Position numbers and translations under genes: made by a program. The notes under the pieces are model-generated. The model did not search any database, was not told the origin of the DNA, and saw only the letters and a list, made by a program, of their open reading frames with translations. Shown in pieces: positions 9,236 through 18,850 of a stretch of DNA of 64,000 nt; position 1 is the first letter of the stretch, and each line of letters starts with the position of its first letter. The DNA comes from Zhongshania marina. Lineage in GTDB: Bacteria > Pseudomonadota > Gammaproteobacteria > Pseudomonadales > Spongiibacteraceae. The DNA is taken from positions 1-64,000 of the forward strand of contig NZ_PQGG01000040.1 of the NCBI RefSeq assembly GCF_002915595.1. Direction: 5' to 3'.

Positions 9236-11439
9236 CAGTCGGCAAAGCTGTAGTGAACGCTTAGTTCAGCGCTGCGCGGATCAGCCAAGCGCTGCGTTAA
9301 ACCGCCGGTGGAAGCCCAGGATGCATAGACTTCATCGCTAAGGTTACGGCCGCGCAGGGTAACCGTATACCGCTGCCAGCGATAAGCAACACTGGCATCG
9401 AGGGTGGTATAGGACTCTAGTTCAATGCCGTTATTGTTATTGGCGTTGCGCTCGCCCACATAGCGTACACCACCATTAATCTGCCAATCACCTAGGGTTT
9501 TATTGATATAAAGCGCCGCGGTCCACTCCGGAACATTAGTGGGAGTATTGCCGCTGCGCGATATAATATCCGTGCCGAGGTTTTCGTTAAATTCGTCAAA
9601 CTCTGCTTTCCAGTTCCACGCCACGTTCGCATTCACACGCCAGTCATCTGCCAACCTAGCAGATGCTGCCACTTCTAACCCTTGCGACACCTGAGCGCCT
9701 ATTTGCGAGCTTATTCTGACGCCATTGATAACGTCGGATGTGAGAATATCCCGCTTTTCTATATCGTAAAGCGCGACCGTTACATCAAGGCTATCCTCCA
9801 GCAAACTAGCCTTTGCCCCGAGTTCTATCTGTTCACCTTTTTGTAAACTGAATTCGTCTCGACTCGCATTAAGACTAACTAACTGAGACACCGGCTGGGC
9901 TGCGCGACTGTAGCTTGCGTATAAATTAACTTCAGGTAACACGCTGTATACCACACCAAAACGCCCAGTCACGGGGTAATAACTTTTATGGTATTTGTCT
10001 TCACCGGTATAGGATTTACGTTCAACGTCGATGGCGTCGTAGCGCAGGCCGCCGATCAGTTTTAGCTCACTATTAAGGTCGAGTACATTCTCGAGATAAA
10101 ATGCCGTGTTTTTAGTGATAATCTTGGCTGTTCTTTGCGCTTTAACGTCAGGGCCATATCCTCGATCAACATCCCGCAAACTTACGCTAGCAGGGTCTGG
10201 GCTACCATCATAACTCTGACCACTATTACGATTTTGATTATTGTGGTCATACAATGTGCCAACCACAAATTGATTAGGCCGACCTAGCAATTCACCATTC
10301 TAGCGCAGATCTAAGCGGTTTCCGACTTGCGTATCGTCTCGATAGATAAGGAAAAAACTACTTCTGTCCACCATTTCCGTTAGCGGATTCCAGACCGTTT
10401 TCTCAGTATTTCGCCAATCTAATTTTTGTGTCGCCAAATAGAGTTCATTACGAAGCGACCAGTTATCAGACAAAATAAGGTCACTAATAAAACGGCCGTA
10501 ACCGTTTTCTGCACGAGCGAAATTATCTAAATTATTATAATTTAGGCGGCGAGTTCCACTTGCGATGCGGGGATTTACTAGCGTGTCGGTGCTCGTATTG
10601 GCAGGCCGAACCTCCTGCACGCCATCCGAATTAATCACCGCATCGTACACTACCGGGGTGCCATAATAGCTTTCGACGTCATCTTCGAAATAACTCCCGC
10701 TAAGTGTAAAGCGTGCTGTATTACTAGCCTCCCAAAGCAAACTGCCGCCCAGTGCGTCGTAGCTTTCACTACTACCGTGAACATATCCGCCATTTTCGTT
10801 ATGCGAAAAATCCGCGCGGTAGTAAAGATTTTCTAGCGCCGTTGGCCCGCCCATACCGATAGCACTGCGATAATTATCCCAAGACCCCGCACTCACCAAA
10901 GCCTCACCCACAAAATCCTTAGTGGGCATTTTAGTCACATAATTAATGGCCCCACCCACCGCGCCTTCTCCGTGCAACAAGGAAGCCGGGCCCTTTAAGA
11001 CTTCGATGCGATCGAACATAAAACTATCAAGCGGTCGAGCCGATTGTGAGTTAGTATTTTGACGAACACCATCACGCAATATAGTAATATCGTTACTGCT
11101 AAACCCCCGCGTTGAGTAGCCGGGGATAGAACCCACACCGGTACCGCCAATCATACCCACTGCGGTTTCAACGGCTTCCATTGCCGTGCGTGCGCCAAAT
11201 TGTTGAATCATATCTTGACTGATAACAGACACACTTGCGGGAAGATCACGCAGGGAAATATTAAGTCGGGAGCCTGTTTCGCTACCCTCATCTAAAGCTA
11301 AATTTCTGCGATCTTGGATACCAGTAACTAACATATACTCGGTATTAGTTTGCTGATCTTTAGCCGACACGTCTGCAAATACCGGCAAAGCCTGCGCTGG
11401 TAACACAAGCGCTACAGCGAATAGGATTCGTAAATTCAT
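9235..11439 (-). pseudogene. TonB-dependent receptor (siderophore/corrinoid type) with one internal TAG
   Basis: The frame encodes a receptor of 734 codons interrupted only at codon 380 by TAG (10300-10302). Before the stop are a signal peptide (MNLRILFAVALVLPAQALPVFA), the plug domain (LPASVSVISQDMI, STRGFSSNDITILRDGVRQN, RIEVLKGPASLLHGEGAVGGAINYVTK) and the first barrel strands. After it the barrel resumes in the same frame (NGELLGRPNQFVVGTLYD) to the end at HYSFAD. TGG or CAG to TAG would explain the stop. The plug resembles FpvA/FhuE-type siderophore receptors, yet a cobalamin riboswitch precedes it, so the ligand may be a corrinoid. The start has GAGGA eight bases upstream. Whether it is a true nonsense mutation, suppressed stop or sequence error cannot be told here. 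Confidence 0.85.
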
Positions 11440-11625
11440 GAGATATCCTCAGTAGCCCAACCCCGGGCAAATGGACACAAAGAAAGTCCTGAACAGACGC
11501 ATAAACGCCGTAAAATCAGACTTTCAAGAATTCCACAGAGAATAGATTGGCAAGACAGAATGGAGCGCACTTTGTGCACTAACACAACCGAGCCAACGCA
11601 ACCACCCTCCGTGGTTCGTTTGCGT

Positions 11626-11836
11626 AATAGCGGGCCGGTCTCCGGACTCATGAGCGTTTAACAACATCGCCTTCCCATGCTTTTAAGCACAGTGGCAGAA
11701 TGATATTGCCTTAGAGTCATTTAATGACTCACTCATTTACCGTTGCGGGGGCAGTGTTGGGTTTATTTCTCAATTTTAGAAATACACCAACTTCCCGTTT
11801 AATCTCGAACTAGAAAAGTTGCGAGAACCCGTTATT
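11626..11836 (-). promoter_or_regulatory. Cobalamin riboswitch upstream of TonB receptor and PepSY genes
   Basis: Read on the minus strand, the element shows CACTGCCCCCGCAACGG (about 11755-11739), GCCACTGTGC (about 11696), GGGAAGGCGA (about 11680) and GAGTCCGGAGACCGGCC (about 11650-11634). A P1 stem closes between AATAACGGG (11836-11828) and CCCGCTATT (11634-11626) with one mismatch. A hairpin AACCAC/GTGGTT (11616-11600) lies just downstream and could belong to the expression platform. The receptor ATG follows about 190 bases later. Confidence 0.93.
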
Positions 11837-11974
11837 AAGAGTCTGTTTAGTGACTCTTGCAACGCGGCGAAATGTACAGATTTTTATAAAGGCCGTCAAA
11901 CACAAGCGGCTGTATAAACCTGCGGCAATTCGTCGCACTGCTATATTATTTCCCTGTTTCCACCCAGTAAAGAC

Positions 11975-14377
11975 TTACCAAGCAAACGACAGCGACGCAA
12001 AAACCTTGCGTCCAGACTTTTGTCGCGCATTATACGAACCGGGGAAGAACACGGTATCTAAAACTTGATTCAACACTTTCTCATCGGTCAAATTGCTACC
12101 GCCCAATGTTAGCGCCCAACGCTGATCCCACGACCCCAAACTAATCCGCGCAGAAATTTGAGAAAAGCCCTCAAGATAACTATTGGGATCTAAATCGCCG
12201 TCGGTAAACTGATTGCCCTGATACAAATAATCTACGCTGGCACGCATCGCCAAGCCAAAAATCGGCAGAGTCAGGGTCGGGGTGATACTGGCGCTTTGCT
12301 CAGGCGCAAAGGCGATACGTTTACCGCTCAAGTCCTGATTCGCATTTAAACCACTGGTCACGGGTGCCGGCGCATTTGGGTAACTGTCGTACTTGGCATC
12401 CAACAAGCCCAAAGAACCCGCAATACTTAGCGGTTCAAATGGCGTGAGCCACATAAAGTCCATTTCCAAGCCGCGAGAAATCGCCGACGCTGCGTTAGTC
12501 ACATCAAAGAATGCGCCATTAAATGCCAACACTTGCAGATTATCGAACTGGGTTTGGTATACCGCCGCATTCAAACGTAGGGTGTTGTCAAAAAACTCGC
12601 CTTTAAAACCGGCTTCTATAGTTGCCGCTTCCTCTGGTTCAAAACCTAAGTCTTCGCCACCAAAAGACGAGGCGTTAAAGCCGCCGCTTTTATATCCTCT
12701 CGCATAGGTAAGAAATACATTGGTATCGCTATTCAAATAATATTGAAGCGACAATTTAGGCGACACGTCTGTTTCTTTGCGGCTTAGCCCGCGCTCGTCG
12801 TAGTCTTCTGCGCTCAGTGCCAACTCCATTAAACAGGGCGTACCCAAGGCGGCGGTTTGGCACACGCCTTTGCCACTCGCGTCGGCCACTTTGTGCTCTC
12901 TGCTAAACCGAATCCCCGGCGTGACAATTAACTGCTCGGTCAGCGCCCAGGTCATTTGCGCAAAAATCGCCTGTGCGTCGACATTCAAAAGGTAATCAAG
13001 CTGCAGGTAATCCTCGCCGATAACTGCGCCAGTAATATCGCTTATTAATCCAATGCCCGCTAAATTTAAGCCGCCAAGTAAGCCGCCACTCGATACGCTT
13101 GTTTGCCCAGACACCAATTGCAGGGCGTCGTCTGTCGTCAAATAGGCACCAAAGTCGCTGCCTGCCGTAATTTGTGTGCGCTGACTAAAGCGCGAATCAA
13201 ACACGTAGGCGCCAAGCACAAACTCCACTCCCGCACCAATGCCAAACAAGCTGTCTGCGGTTCCGGTAAAACGTAATTCTGCAGATTGCTGCTCATAGTC
13301 AGACACCACGGCCAAAGCAGCAAGATCAGCCGGTGAAGTATCTAGATCAACCAAGCTATCTATCGTTAATTCGGTATCGGCTAGCACTAACACCATATTG
13401 AGGTTATTCAACACACCTACGGGGCCTATATCCCAATCGGTTTTCATGCTGAGTGTGTCAGATGTTTTATCCAAGAATCCCGACTGGTCATAGGAGCCCT
13501 TAAAATTATAAGGATCGCCTTCAATATCAGGGTCGTAATTTTCCAAAAAGGCACTTGTGCCCTCGTCCAAATTCATTAATTGAAGACCCCAGTAATTTGC
13601 CGAGGTTTCTGATGTAACGCCCATCAGCTCTACAGATATATTTTCTGAAGGTAAAAATAGTAATTTGAGTCGCTGGGCGTTTTGTTCATGCTCGTCATCT
13701 TGACGATTTAAAAACTGATTATGCAATTGACCGTCGCGGCTAATATCCTGCGCGGCTACACGAACTCCAAACCAATCCGTGACCATGCCGCCAACACCAG
13801 CCTCATAACTCACTTCATCGGGATCGGTTTTATTTATCCGAAAATCTGCTGCGAGCTCCTCTGTTGGCCCTTTTGTTGTCACATTAAAAACCCCTGCAAT
13901 GGTGTTTTTACCAAACAGCGTGCCCTGCGGGCCGCGCAAGACCTCTACCCTAGCAATATCAAACATCGCCTCGTTGTAATATGAAGGGCGATTAAAAAAC
14001 ACCTCGTCTTGAACAAAACCAACTGAGCTATCAAAGGCGGAGTTCAAGGGGTTAGAACCAAAACCACGGATGTTAATCTGCGCTAAAGCCGGGTCAGTAT
14101 CTGAAGAGAAACGCACATTGGGAATATACGGTGCAATATCTTGCAAGCCAGTTGCGCCAACTTCGCGCATAAAATCACCGCTCACGGCGGTTAATGAGAT
14201 TGGAACATCCTGCGAGGATTGCTCAACTTTTTGGGCGCTGACCACCACCTCCTCGAGCATTCTACGAGATGTCGATTCGCTACTCGCCACGCGGTCAGCA
14301 GCATCTGCAATGACCGTTTGCGCAGTGCAAGCCAAGAACGCAGTAGCCATAAGAGTTTTGTTTTGAGTGAACAGCAT
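11975..14377 (-). CDS. TonB-dependent outer-membrane receptor
   Basis: This 800-residue receptor has a signal peptide (MLFTQNKTLMATAFLACTAQ), a TonB-box-like EEVVVSAQKVEQ, and a plug domain (DVPISLTAVSGDFM, NIRGFGSNPLNSAFDSSVG, RVEVLRGPQGTLFGKNTIAG). A long barrel ends in the aromatic signal SLSFAW. Plug and barrel are of the large-substrate type common in marine and sphingomonad catabolic loci, not of classical siderophore receptors. ATG 14377 follows AAGGTGAT by seven bases and gives a clean signal peptide; a longer reading from 14464 has none. It is divergent from the GST/SDR genes and shares a promoter region with two palindromic sites, so it probably imports the compound those enzymes act on. 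Confidence 0.92.
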   Translation of the reverse strand: MLFTQNKTLMATAFLACTAQTVIADAADRVASSESTSRRMLEEVVVSAQKVEQSSQDVPISLTAVSGDFMREVGATGLQDIAPYIPNVRFSSDTDPALAQINIRGFGSNPLNSAFDSSVGFVQDEVFFNRPSYYNEAMFDIARVEVLRGPQGTLFGKNTIAGVFNVTTKGPTEELAADFRINKTDPDEVSYEAGVGGMVTDWFGVRVAAQDISRDGQLHNQFLNRQDDEHEQNAQRLKLLFLPSENISVELMGVTSETSANYWGLQLMNLDEGTSAFLENYDPDIEGDPYNFKGSYDQSGFLDKTSDTLSMKTDWDIGPVGVLNNLNMVLVLADTELTIDSLVDLDTSPADLAALAVVSDYEQQSAELRFTGTADSLFGIGAGVEFVLGAYVFDSRFSQRTQITAGSDFGAYLTTDDALQLVSGQTSVSSGGLLGGLNLAGIGLISDITGAVIGEDYLQLDYLLNVDAQAIFAQMTWALTEQLIVTPGIRFSREHKVADASGKGVCQTAALGTPCLMELALSAEDYDERGLSRKETDVSPKLSLQYYLNSDTNVFLTYARGYKSGGFNASSFGGEDLGFEPEEAATIEAGFKGEFFDNTLRLNAAVYQTQFDNLQVLAFNGAFFDVTNAASAISRGLEMDFMWLTPFEPLSIAGSLGLLDAKYDSYPNAPAPVTSGLNANQDLSGKRIAFAPEQSASITPTLTLPIFGLAMRASVDYLYQGNQFTDGDLDPNSYLEGFSQISARISLGSWDQRWALTLGGSNLTDEKVLNQVLDTVFFPGSYNARQKSGRKVFASLSFAW

Positions 14378-14474
14378 TTCTATCACCTTATATTTATTAT
14401 TATTTATAGCCGAAACAAGGTATGTCATCGGCGGCTGGCCGACGGTGAATTCAAAAATTCCCACTTCGCCATAT

Positions 14475-14491
14475 TGTCAATTATGTTTACA
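14475..14491. promoter_or_regulatory. Palindromic operator-like site, copy 1
   Basis: TGTCAATTATGTTTACA is a 6-5-6 inverted repeat with one mismatch, about 100 bases upstream of the TonB receptor ATG. It shares its half-sites with the perfect copy at 14589-14605 at the other end of the same divergent region. A TetR- or GntR-type repressor would fit; the regulator is not identified. Confidence 0.6.
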
Positions 14492-14588
14492 TTATTAGCC
14501 CCTCGCCCAGCCCCCGTCAAGTGCTGCCTTCACTCTGTAATATCGCGGTGACACCAATAAATTAGGCTGGACAATCGCCGCCTTTAAA

Positions 14589-14605
14589 TGTCAACATAAT
14601 TGACA
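14589..14605. promoter_or_regulatory. Palindromic operator-like site, copy 2
   Basis: TGTCAACATAATTGACA is a perfect 6-5-6 inverted repeat ending 22 bases before the GTG of the GST-like gene, just ahead of its AAGGAGAG ribosome binding site. A repressor bound here would block transcription of the GST/SDR operon. It matches the near-palindrome at 14475-14491. Confidence 0.65.
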
Positions 14606-14627
14606 ATAACATAAGGAGAGTCGCGCC

Positions 14628-15347
14628 GTGATCGACCTGCATACTGTACCCACCCCCAATGGCCACAAAATTTCGATCGCTCTAGAGGAGCTCGGGCTTG
14701 AATACAATGTTATTCCCTACGACATCAGTAAGGGCGATCAATTTAAACCAGAATTACTTGCGCTAAATCCAAACAATAAATTGCCGGTAATTGTCGATCA
14801 CGACCCCATATCAGGTGGCCCCGAGCCAATGGTGGTTTTTGAAACCGGCGCGATACTGCTTTATTTGGCTGAAAAAACCGGAAAATTAATATCAAAGGAC
14901 GCCAGCATACGCTTTCAGCAAATTCAGTGGTTGATGTTTCAGGTCGCCAGCGTTGGGCCCCTTCAGGGCCAAGCGCACCACTTTATTCGCTATGCCCGGG
15001 TGCAACAGGATTACGCTCGGGAGCGTTATGTAAACGAAAGCCTCCGCCAATGCCGAGTATTAGAGACCCAGCTACAAGACCAAGACTACCTCGCCGGCGA
15101 CTATTCTATTGCCGACATCGCCTGCTGGCCGTGGCTGCGCGCCCTGCCCTTAATCGACATTCATTTAGATAAAGACTTTCCGAATTTATATGCATGGTTT
15201 CAACGCATCGATGCGCGCCCAGCGGTTCAGCGCGGTAAAGACTTAATCCATGGCTGGGTTTATCAACTTCCGCCTAATTTCAAAATGGAGTTAGACGAGA
15301 AAACATGGTCTTATTCCTTTGGCGAAGAACAATATCGCAAACGCTAA
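14628..15347 (+). CDS. Glutathione S-transferase-like protein, YfcG/YghU type
   Basis: The 239-residue protein has an N-terminal thioredoxin-fold domain (TPNGHKISIALEELGLEYNV at about 8-27, NPNNKLPVIVDHDP at about 47-60) and a helical C-terminal domain with DYSIADIACWPWLRA. The TPNG and NNKLP motifs match the Nu-class/YfcG group, which acts as disulfide-bond reductase or peroxidase with glutathione. The start is GTG 14628, supported by AAGGAGAG eight bases upstream. The SDR gene follows 24 bases after the stop, indicating an operon. The substrate is unknown; context points to metabolism of the compound imported by the divergent receptor. Confidence 0.88.
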   Translation: MIDLHTVPTPNGHKISIALEELGLEYNVIPYDISKGDQFKPELLALNPNNKLPVIVDHDPISGGPEPMVVFETGAILLYLAEKTGKLISKDASIRFQQIQWLMFQVASVGPLQGQAHHFIRYARVQQDYARERYVNESLRQCRVLETQLQDQDYLAGDYSIADIACWPWLRALPLIDIHLDKDFPNLYAWFQRIDARPAVQRGKDLIHGWVYQLPPNFKMELDEKTWSYSFGEEQYRKR

Positions 15348-15371
15348 TCCAGATCGTGAATAGGAGATATT

Positions 15372-16142
15372 ATGCAGGACTTATTTTCCGTAGCCGGCAA
15401 AACTGCCTTAGTGACTGGTGGCTCTCGCGGTATAGGCGCGATGATTGCAGAAGGTTTTGTGCGATCCGGCGCCAAGGTGTATATCACCTCCCGCAAAGTT
15501 AAAGAGCTAGAAGAAACACAGCAGCGCTTGTCTAAACTTGGCGAATGTATTGCGATACCCTCAGACCTTTCTCAATTAGAAGGGATAAGCCAGCTCGCGG
15601 AAGCATTGGCAGCTAAAGAAAGTAAACTCGATATTCTCATTAATAATGCCGGCGCTACCTGGGGTTCTCCTATTGATGAATTTCCAGAAAGTGGCTGGGA
15701 TAAAGTCATGGACCTTAATGTTAAGTCTGTGTTTTTTCTAAGTCAGAAATTACTGCCGCTTTTGCGTGAATCCGGTACAAAAAATGATCCTGCCCGTATC
15801 GTCAATCTCTCGTCGATTTACGCGCTACGCTATTCCCAGCAGCCGACCTTTTCCTACTCTGCCAGTAAAGCCGCCGTCATACAGCTCACTCAGCAATTAG
15901 CGGCCAGCTTGATTAAAGACCATATTAATGTAAACGCCATCGCTCCCGGCATGTTCCCCAGCAGTATGACGGCGTTTTTAATGGAGGACGAAGAGGCCTT
16001 AAACAACAGCATCCCTATGGGCCGTGTTGGCGCATTAGAAGACGCCGCCGGCACCGTCATTTATTTATGCTCTCGGGCCTCATCTTATATGACCGGAGGG
16101 CTCTTAGTTATTGATGGCGGGTCGGTTGTCTACGCAAGCTGA
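15372..16142 (+). CDS. Short-chain dehydrogenase/reductase, RhlG-like
   Basis: This 256-residue classical SDR has the cofactor motif TGGSRGIG (about 16-23), NNAG (about 92-95), a catalytic Ser in IVNLSS (about 146) and YSASK with the catalytic Tyr and Lys (about 163-167). The Arg-containing TGGSRG followed by TSRK favours NADPH. The sequence resembles 3-oxoacyl-ACP reductase-like RhlG proteins, but SDR substrate cannot be read from these motifs. It follows the GST-like gene with a GGAGA site and is probably its co-transcribed partner. Confidence 0.88.
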   Translation: MQDLFSVAGKTALVTGGSRGIGAMIAEGFVRSGAKVYITSRKVKELEETQQRLSKLGECIAIPSDLSQLEGISQLAEALAAKESKLDILINNAGATWGSPIDEFPESGWDKVMDLNVKSVFFLSQKLLPLLRESGTKNDPARIVNLSSIYALRYSQQPTFSYSASKAAVIQLTQQLAASLIKDHINVNAIAPGMFPSSMTAFLMEDEEALNNSIPMGRVGALEDAAGTVIYLCSRASSYMTGGLLVIDGGSVVYAS

Positions 16143-16283
16143 ATAGTAGGCACGTTATCTGTATATCGACAAAACTGAAGCCTCTCAGGACTAAAGATAT
16201 CGCCTAGCTCATATGCGCTGCTATCATAGCTAATTAGTGGCGGATCACACTCCTCGTTAAAGTAATCAAAAAACGGATTCAGT

Positions 16284-17192
16284 ATGCCTGAAAAAATCAT
16301 TATCAACGACGTAGGCCCACGCGACGGCCTGCAAAACCAAGCGGTGATTTTAGAACCTCAGCAACGCCTTGCGCTGATAAATGCCTTAATAGACGCTGGC
16401 GTAAAGCATATTGAAGTGGGCTCGTTTGTATCGCCTGTCGCCGTACCAGCAATGCGCGGCACCGCTGAACTGGTTGCAGCGCTACCAAAGGGTGATTACC
16501 ACTTTTCTGCACTCATACCCAACCTTAAAGGCTATGAGCTAGCAAAAGCATCTGGCATTGACACCGCGAACATAGTCATTGCCGCCAGCAATACCATGAA
16601 CGAACAAAATATCCGCATGAACAACGCTCAAGTGCTTAGCTTTGCAAAGGACGTGCTGGGACGTGGCCAAGCAGATCACATCACCACCCTCGCCTGTATT
16701 GCCACGGCTTGGGAATGCCCCTTTGAAGGCCTAGTGCCAGAAAAAACCGTCATCGACTTATGCGCCGAGCTGTTCGCGGCTGGCGCACCAGAAGTAGTAC
16801 TGGCCGACACCATCGGCGCGGCATCACCTGGCCAAGTTAAATCCTTAATGACTAAGTTGGTTAAAGAATTCGGCGCCCAGCGTTTGTCCTGCCATTTTCA
16901 CGACACCCGCGCTATGGGTGTCGCCAATGTTTTTGCAGCTGTTGAGTGTGGAATTCGTAAATTTGATTCGTCGATTGGCGGCCTAGGCGGCTGCCCCTTC
17001 GCGCCTGGCGCCTCAGGTAATGTCGCCACCGAAGACGTGGTACTCATGCTGAATCAAATGGGCTTCGACACCGGTATAGATTTAGGCAAGCTAGTGCTCG
17101 CCGCAAATTTAGTGGGCGAGCAAACCGGCGCAAATGCGACGGCGAATTCCGCCAGGTGGATTAAAAGGCAGCTTGAAAAAGGACTGCTATAA
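16284..17192 (+). CDS. mvaB: Hydroxymethylglutaryl-CoA lyase
   Basis: This 302-residue TIM-barrel enzyme cleaves 3-hydroxy-3-methylglutaryl-CoA to acetoacetate and acetyl-CoA, the last step of leucine and some acyclic terpenoid degradation. Diagnostic residues are visible: GPRDGLQNQ with the catalytic Arg at the N terminus, CHFHDTRAMG with the metal-binding His pair, and the signature GGLGGCPFAPGASGNVATED with the catalytic Cys. The length is normal. It is separated from the SDR by 141 bases with no clear terminator. The usual leucine-pathway neighbours (isovaleryl-CoA dehydrogenase, methylcrotonyl-CoA carboxylase) are not adjacent. Confidence 0.95.
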   Translation: MPEKIIINDVGPRDGLQNQAVILEPQQRLALINALIDAGVKHIEVGSFVSPVAVPAMRGTAELVAALPKGDYHFSALIPNLKGYELAKASGIDTANIVIAASNTMNEQNIRMNNAQVLSFAKDVLGRGQADHITTLACIATAWECPFEGLVPEKTVIDLCAELFAAGAPEVVLADTIGAASPGQVKSLMTKLVKEFGAQRLSCHFHDTRAMGVANVFAAVECGIRKFDSSIGGLGGCPFAPGASGNVATEDVVLMLNQMGFDTGIDLGKLVLAANLVGEQTGANATANSARWIKRQLEKGLL

Positions 17193-17213
17193 GAATACGG
17201 GAAGTAATTGAGG

Positions 17214-18110
17214 CTACTGTTTTTCGGTTTTCCCACCAACATGCCCCAAGATCAGATCGACCAGCTCACCGAGTAAGGCCTCGGGAATATCGTGACCCAT
17301 CCCCGCCACCACTTCCAAGCGTGCGTTTGGAATACGGCGGGCGGTGTCTTTAGCGCCTTTTAAGGGCAGCATAGGATCTTTGTCGCCGTGTATCACCAAA
17401 GTTGGCGCGTTAATTTTAGGCAGTATTTTTTGGCGACTGCCACTGGCCATTATCGCCGCCATTTGCCGCGCTTTACCCGCTGGATAATTACCCCGCTCGT
17501 AGGCTGCTTCAATCCGCGAACGTAATTGCTGAACGGGATCGCCAAATTCAGGGCTAGAAATTAATTGCCATGTTTTTAATGAATGAGCTATCTGTGCATC
17601 GCGCTCTGGTGCGGCTTTATTCAAAATATGCCAGAGGATTTTCGGCTTCATTCCGCCATAGCTAGAGCTAGACATCAGCGACACCAAGGAGCGCACCCGC
17701 TCAGGATAATTAGCCGCCATTAGCTGTGCGATCATGCCCCCCATAGAAGCACCAACAATATGGGCACTGGAGACACTTAGTGCATCTAGCAGCGCCACTG
17801 TATCGGCGGTCATATCATCTAGTGTATACGCGACTTTTAGCGGTAATTTAAGTTTTTGGCGCAGGCTCAAACCGATTATATTTGGCACTGCCGCATCAAT
17901 TTGACTAGATAAACCCACATCGCGATTATCAAAACGAATAACCCGATAACCAGTGTCGGCTAGGCGATGACAAAACGATTCCGGCCACACAATTAACTGA
18001 CTGGCGTAACCCATGATAAGTAAAATGACCTGCGCATCTGGCGCGCCAATTTCTTCGTAGGCAAGTTCAACACCGTCACTGACGGCAATGCGGTCACGTG
18101 TCCATTCCAT
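17214..18110 (-). CDS. Alpha/beta-fold hydrolase
   Basis: This 298-residue protein has the alpha/beta hydrolase fold. It shows the oxyanion region LIMGYASQL, the nucleophile elbow GASMGG (Ser, about 113), an Asp in HGDKDPMLP and a C-terminal catalytic His in GMGHDIPEAL. The cap region is the short type typical of esterases and lactonases. ATG 18110 is chosen because AGGTG lies eight bases upstream; a TTG-initiated extension to 18158 is less likely. It is convergent with mvaB, 21 bases apart at the stops. The substrate cannot be assigned. Confidence 0.88.
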   Translation of the reverse strand: MEWTRDRIAVSDGVELAYEEIGAPDAQVILLIMGYASQLIVWPESFCHRLADTGYRVIRFDNRDVGLSSQIDAAVPNIIGLSLRQKLKLPLKVAYTLDDMTADTVALLDALSVSSAHIVGASMGGMIAQLMAANYPERVRSLVSLMSSSSYGGMKPKILWHILNKAAPERDAQIAHSLKTWQLISSPEFGDPVQQLRSRIEAAYERGNYPAGKARQMAAIMASGSRQKILPKINAPTLVIHGDKDPMLPLKGAKDTARRIPNARLEVVAGMGHDIPEALLGELVDLILGHVGGKTEKQ

Positions 18111-18264
18111 ATTATCTGCACCTAAATTTAGCCCACCAGCCACTGGCTGTGGCCGCAAATAAGAATGAACAAACCCTAACAGAAAACGGTGCTAATTCGA
18201 GTATTATCGGCGTATTTATATCGCTGGAAAGCTGTGATAAATGGCCATTGAGATAGGTTTGGCT

Positions 18265-18666
18265 TTAGCGATTATGAAGTAGCTCGCTGCTGTGGTCTTT
18301 AAAATAAATACGAAAGGGCCAATCTCGGCGTTTACCGATATACACATAAAAGCCATAGCGGTCTTCGCTATAATCCTTCACAAACTCATAGCGCGGTGGC
18401 ACTTCTGCTTCATCGGCTTTTATTTCCGGGGCGGTAACCAACACCTCCTCGATCTCCATTGCCGGCGAATCGCCTTTGCGCGGCACAGAAATTAATACGC
18501 GGTACTCGCCAGACTTTTCGCCACGCTCAACAGCCTCAACCGTGACACCGGTTTCTTCGTCAACAAACCCCACTTCACCGAGAATATTTCCGGTTTCTGT
18601 GGCATTTACAGCGCCGACAAACCCGCCGACTAAAAGCCAAGCAGCAATATGCCGAATATGTGTCAT
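18265..18666 (-). CDS. Hypothetical exported protein
   Basis: This 133-residue protein has a signal peptide (MTHIRHIAAWLLVGGFVGAVNA) followed by an acidic domain with EVLVTAPEIKADEAEVPPRYEF and a Tyr-rich stretch EDRYGFYVYIGKRRDWPF. I recognise no family. The mature protein is small and should be periplasmic. It lies in the same direction as the alpha/beta hydrolase, 154 bases away. Confidence 0.6.
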   Translation of the reverse strand: MTHIRHIAAWLLVGGFVGAVNATETGNILGEVGFVDEETGVTVEAVERGEKSGEYRVLISVPRKGDSPAMEIEEVLVTAPEIKADEAEVPPRYEFVKDYSEDRYGFYVYIGKRRDWPFRIYFKDHSSELLHNR

Positions 18667-18810
18667 TATTATTATCCTGTTTTATTTTACATTCAGGGGA
18701 TAAAACACATTCCCGCCAAAACCGCGATGCTAACACCCCTTATCTATCCTTGTTAAGTAGCAGCTTAAGTATAGCCGTCATTAAAGCACCGTCACCGGAA
18801 TGGCAGATAC

Positions 18811-18833
18811 AAAAAAGCCGCCCGCAGGCGGCT
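18811..18833 (-). terminator. Rho-independent terminator of the acyl-CoA dehydrogenase operon
   Basis: On the minus strand AGCCGCC (18833-18827) and GGCGGCT (18822-18816) form a GC-rich stem with loop TGCG, followed directly by TTTTTT. It lies 18 bases after the stop of the acyl-CoA dehydrogenase gene at 18851. Confidence 0.9.
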
Positions 18834-18850
18834 CTAAAATCATCCAGAAA

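Noticed and set aside
9235-10290. A separate TTG-started gene for the second half of the TonB receptor
   Set aside because: It has no signal peptide or plug and continues the barrel of the preceding frame; a single interrupted gene explains it better.
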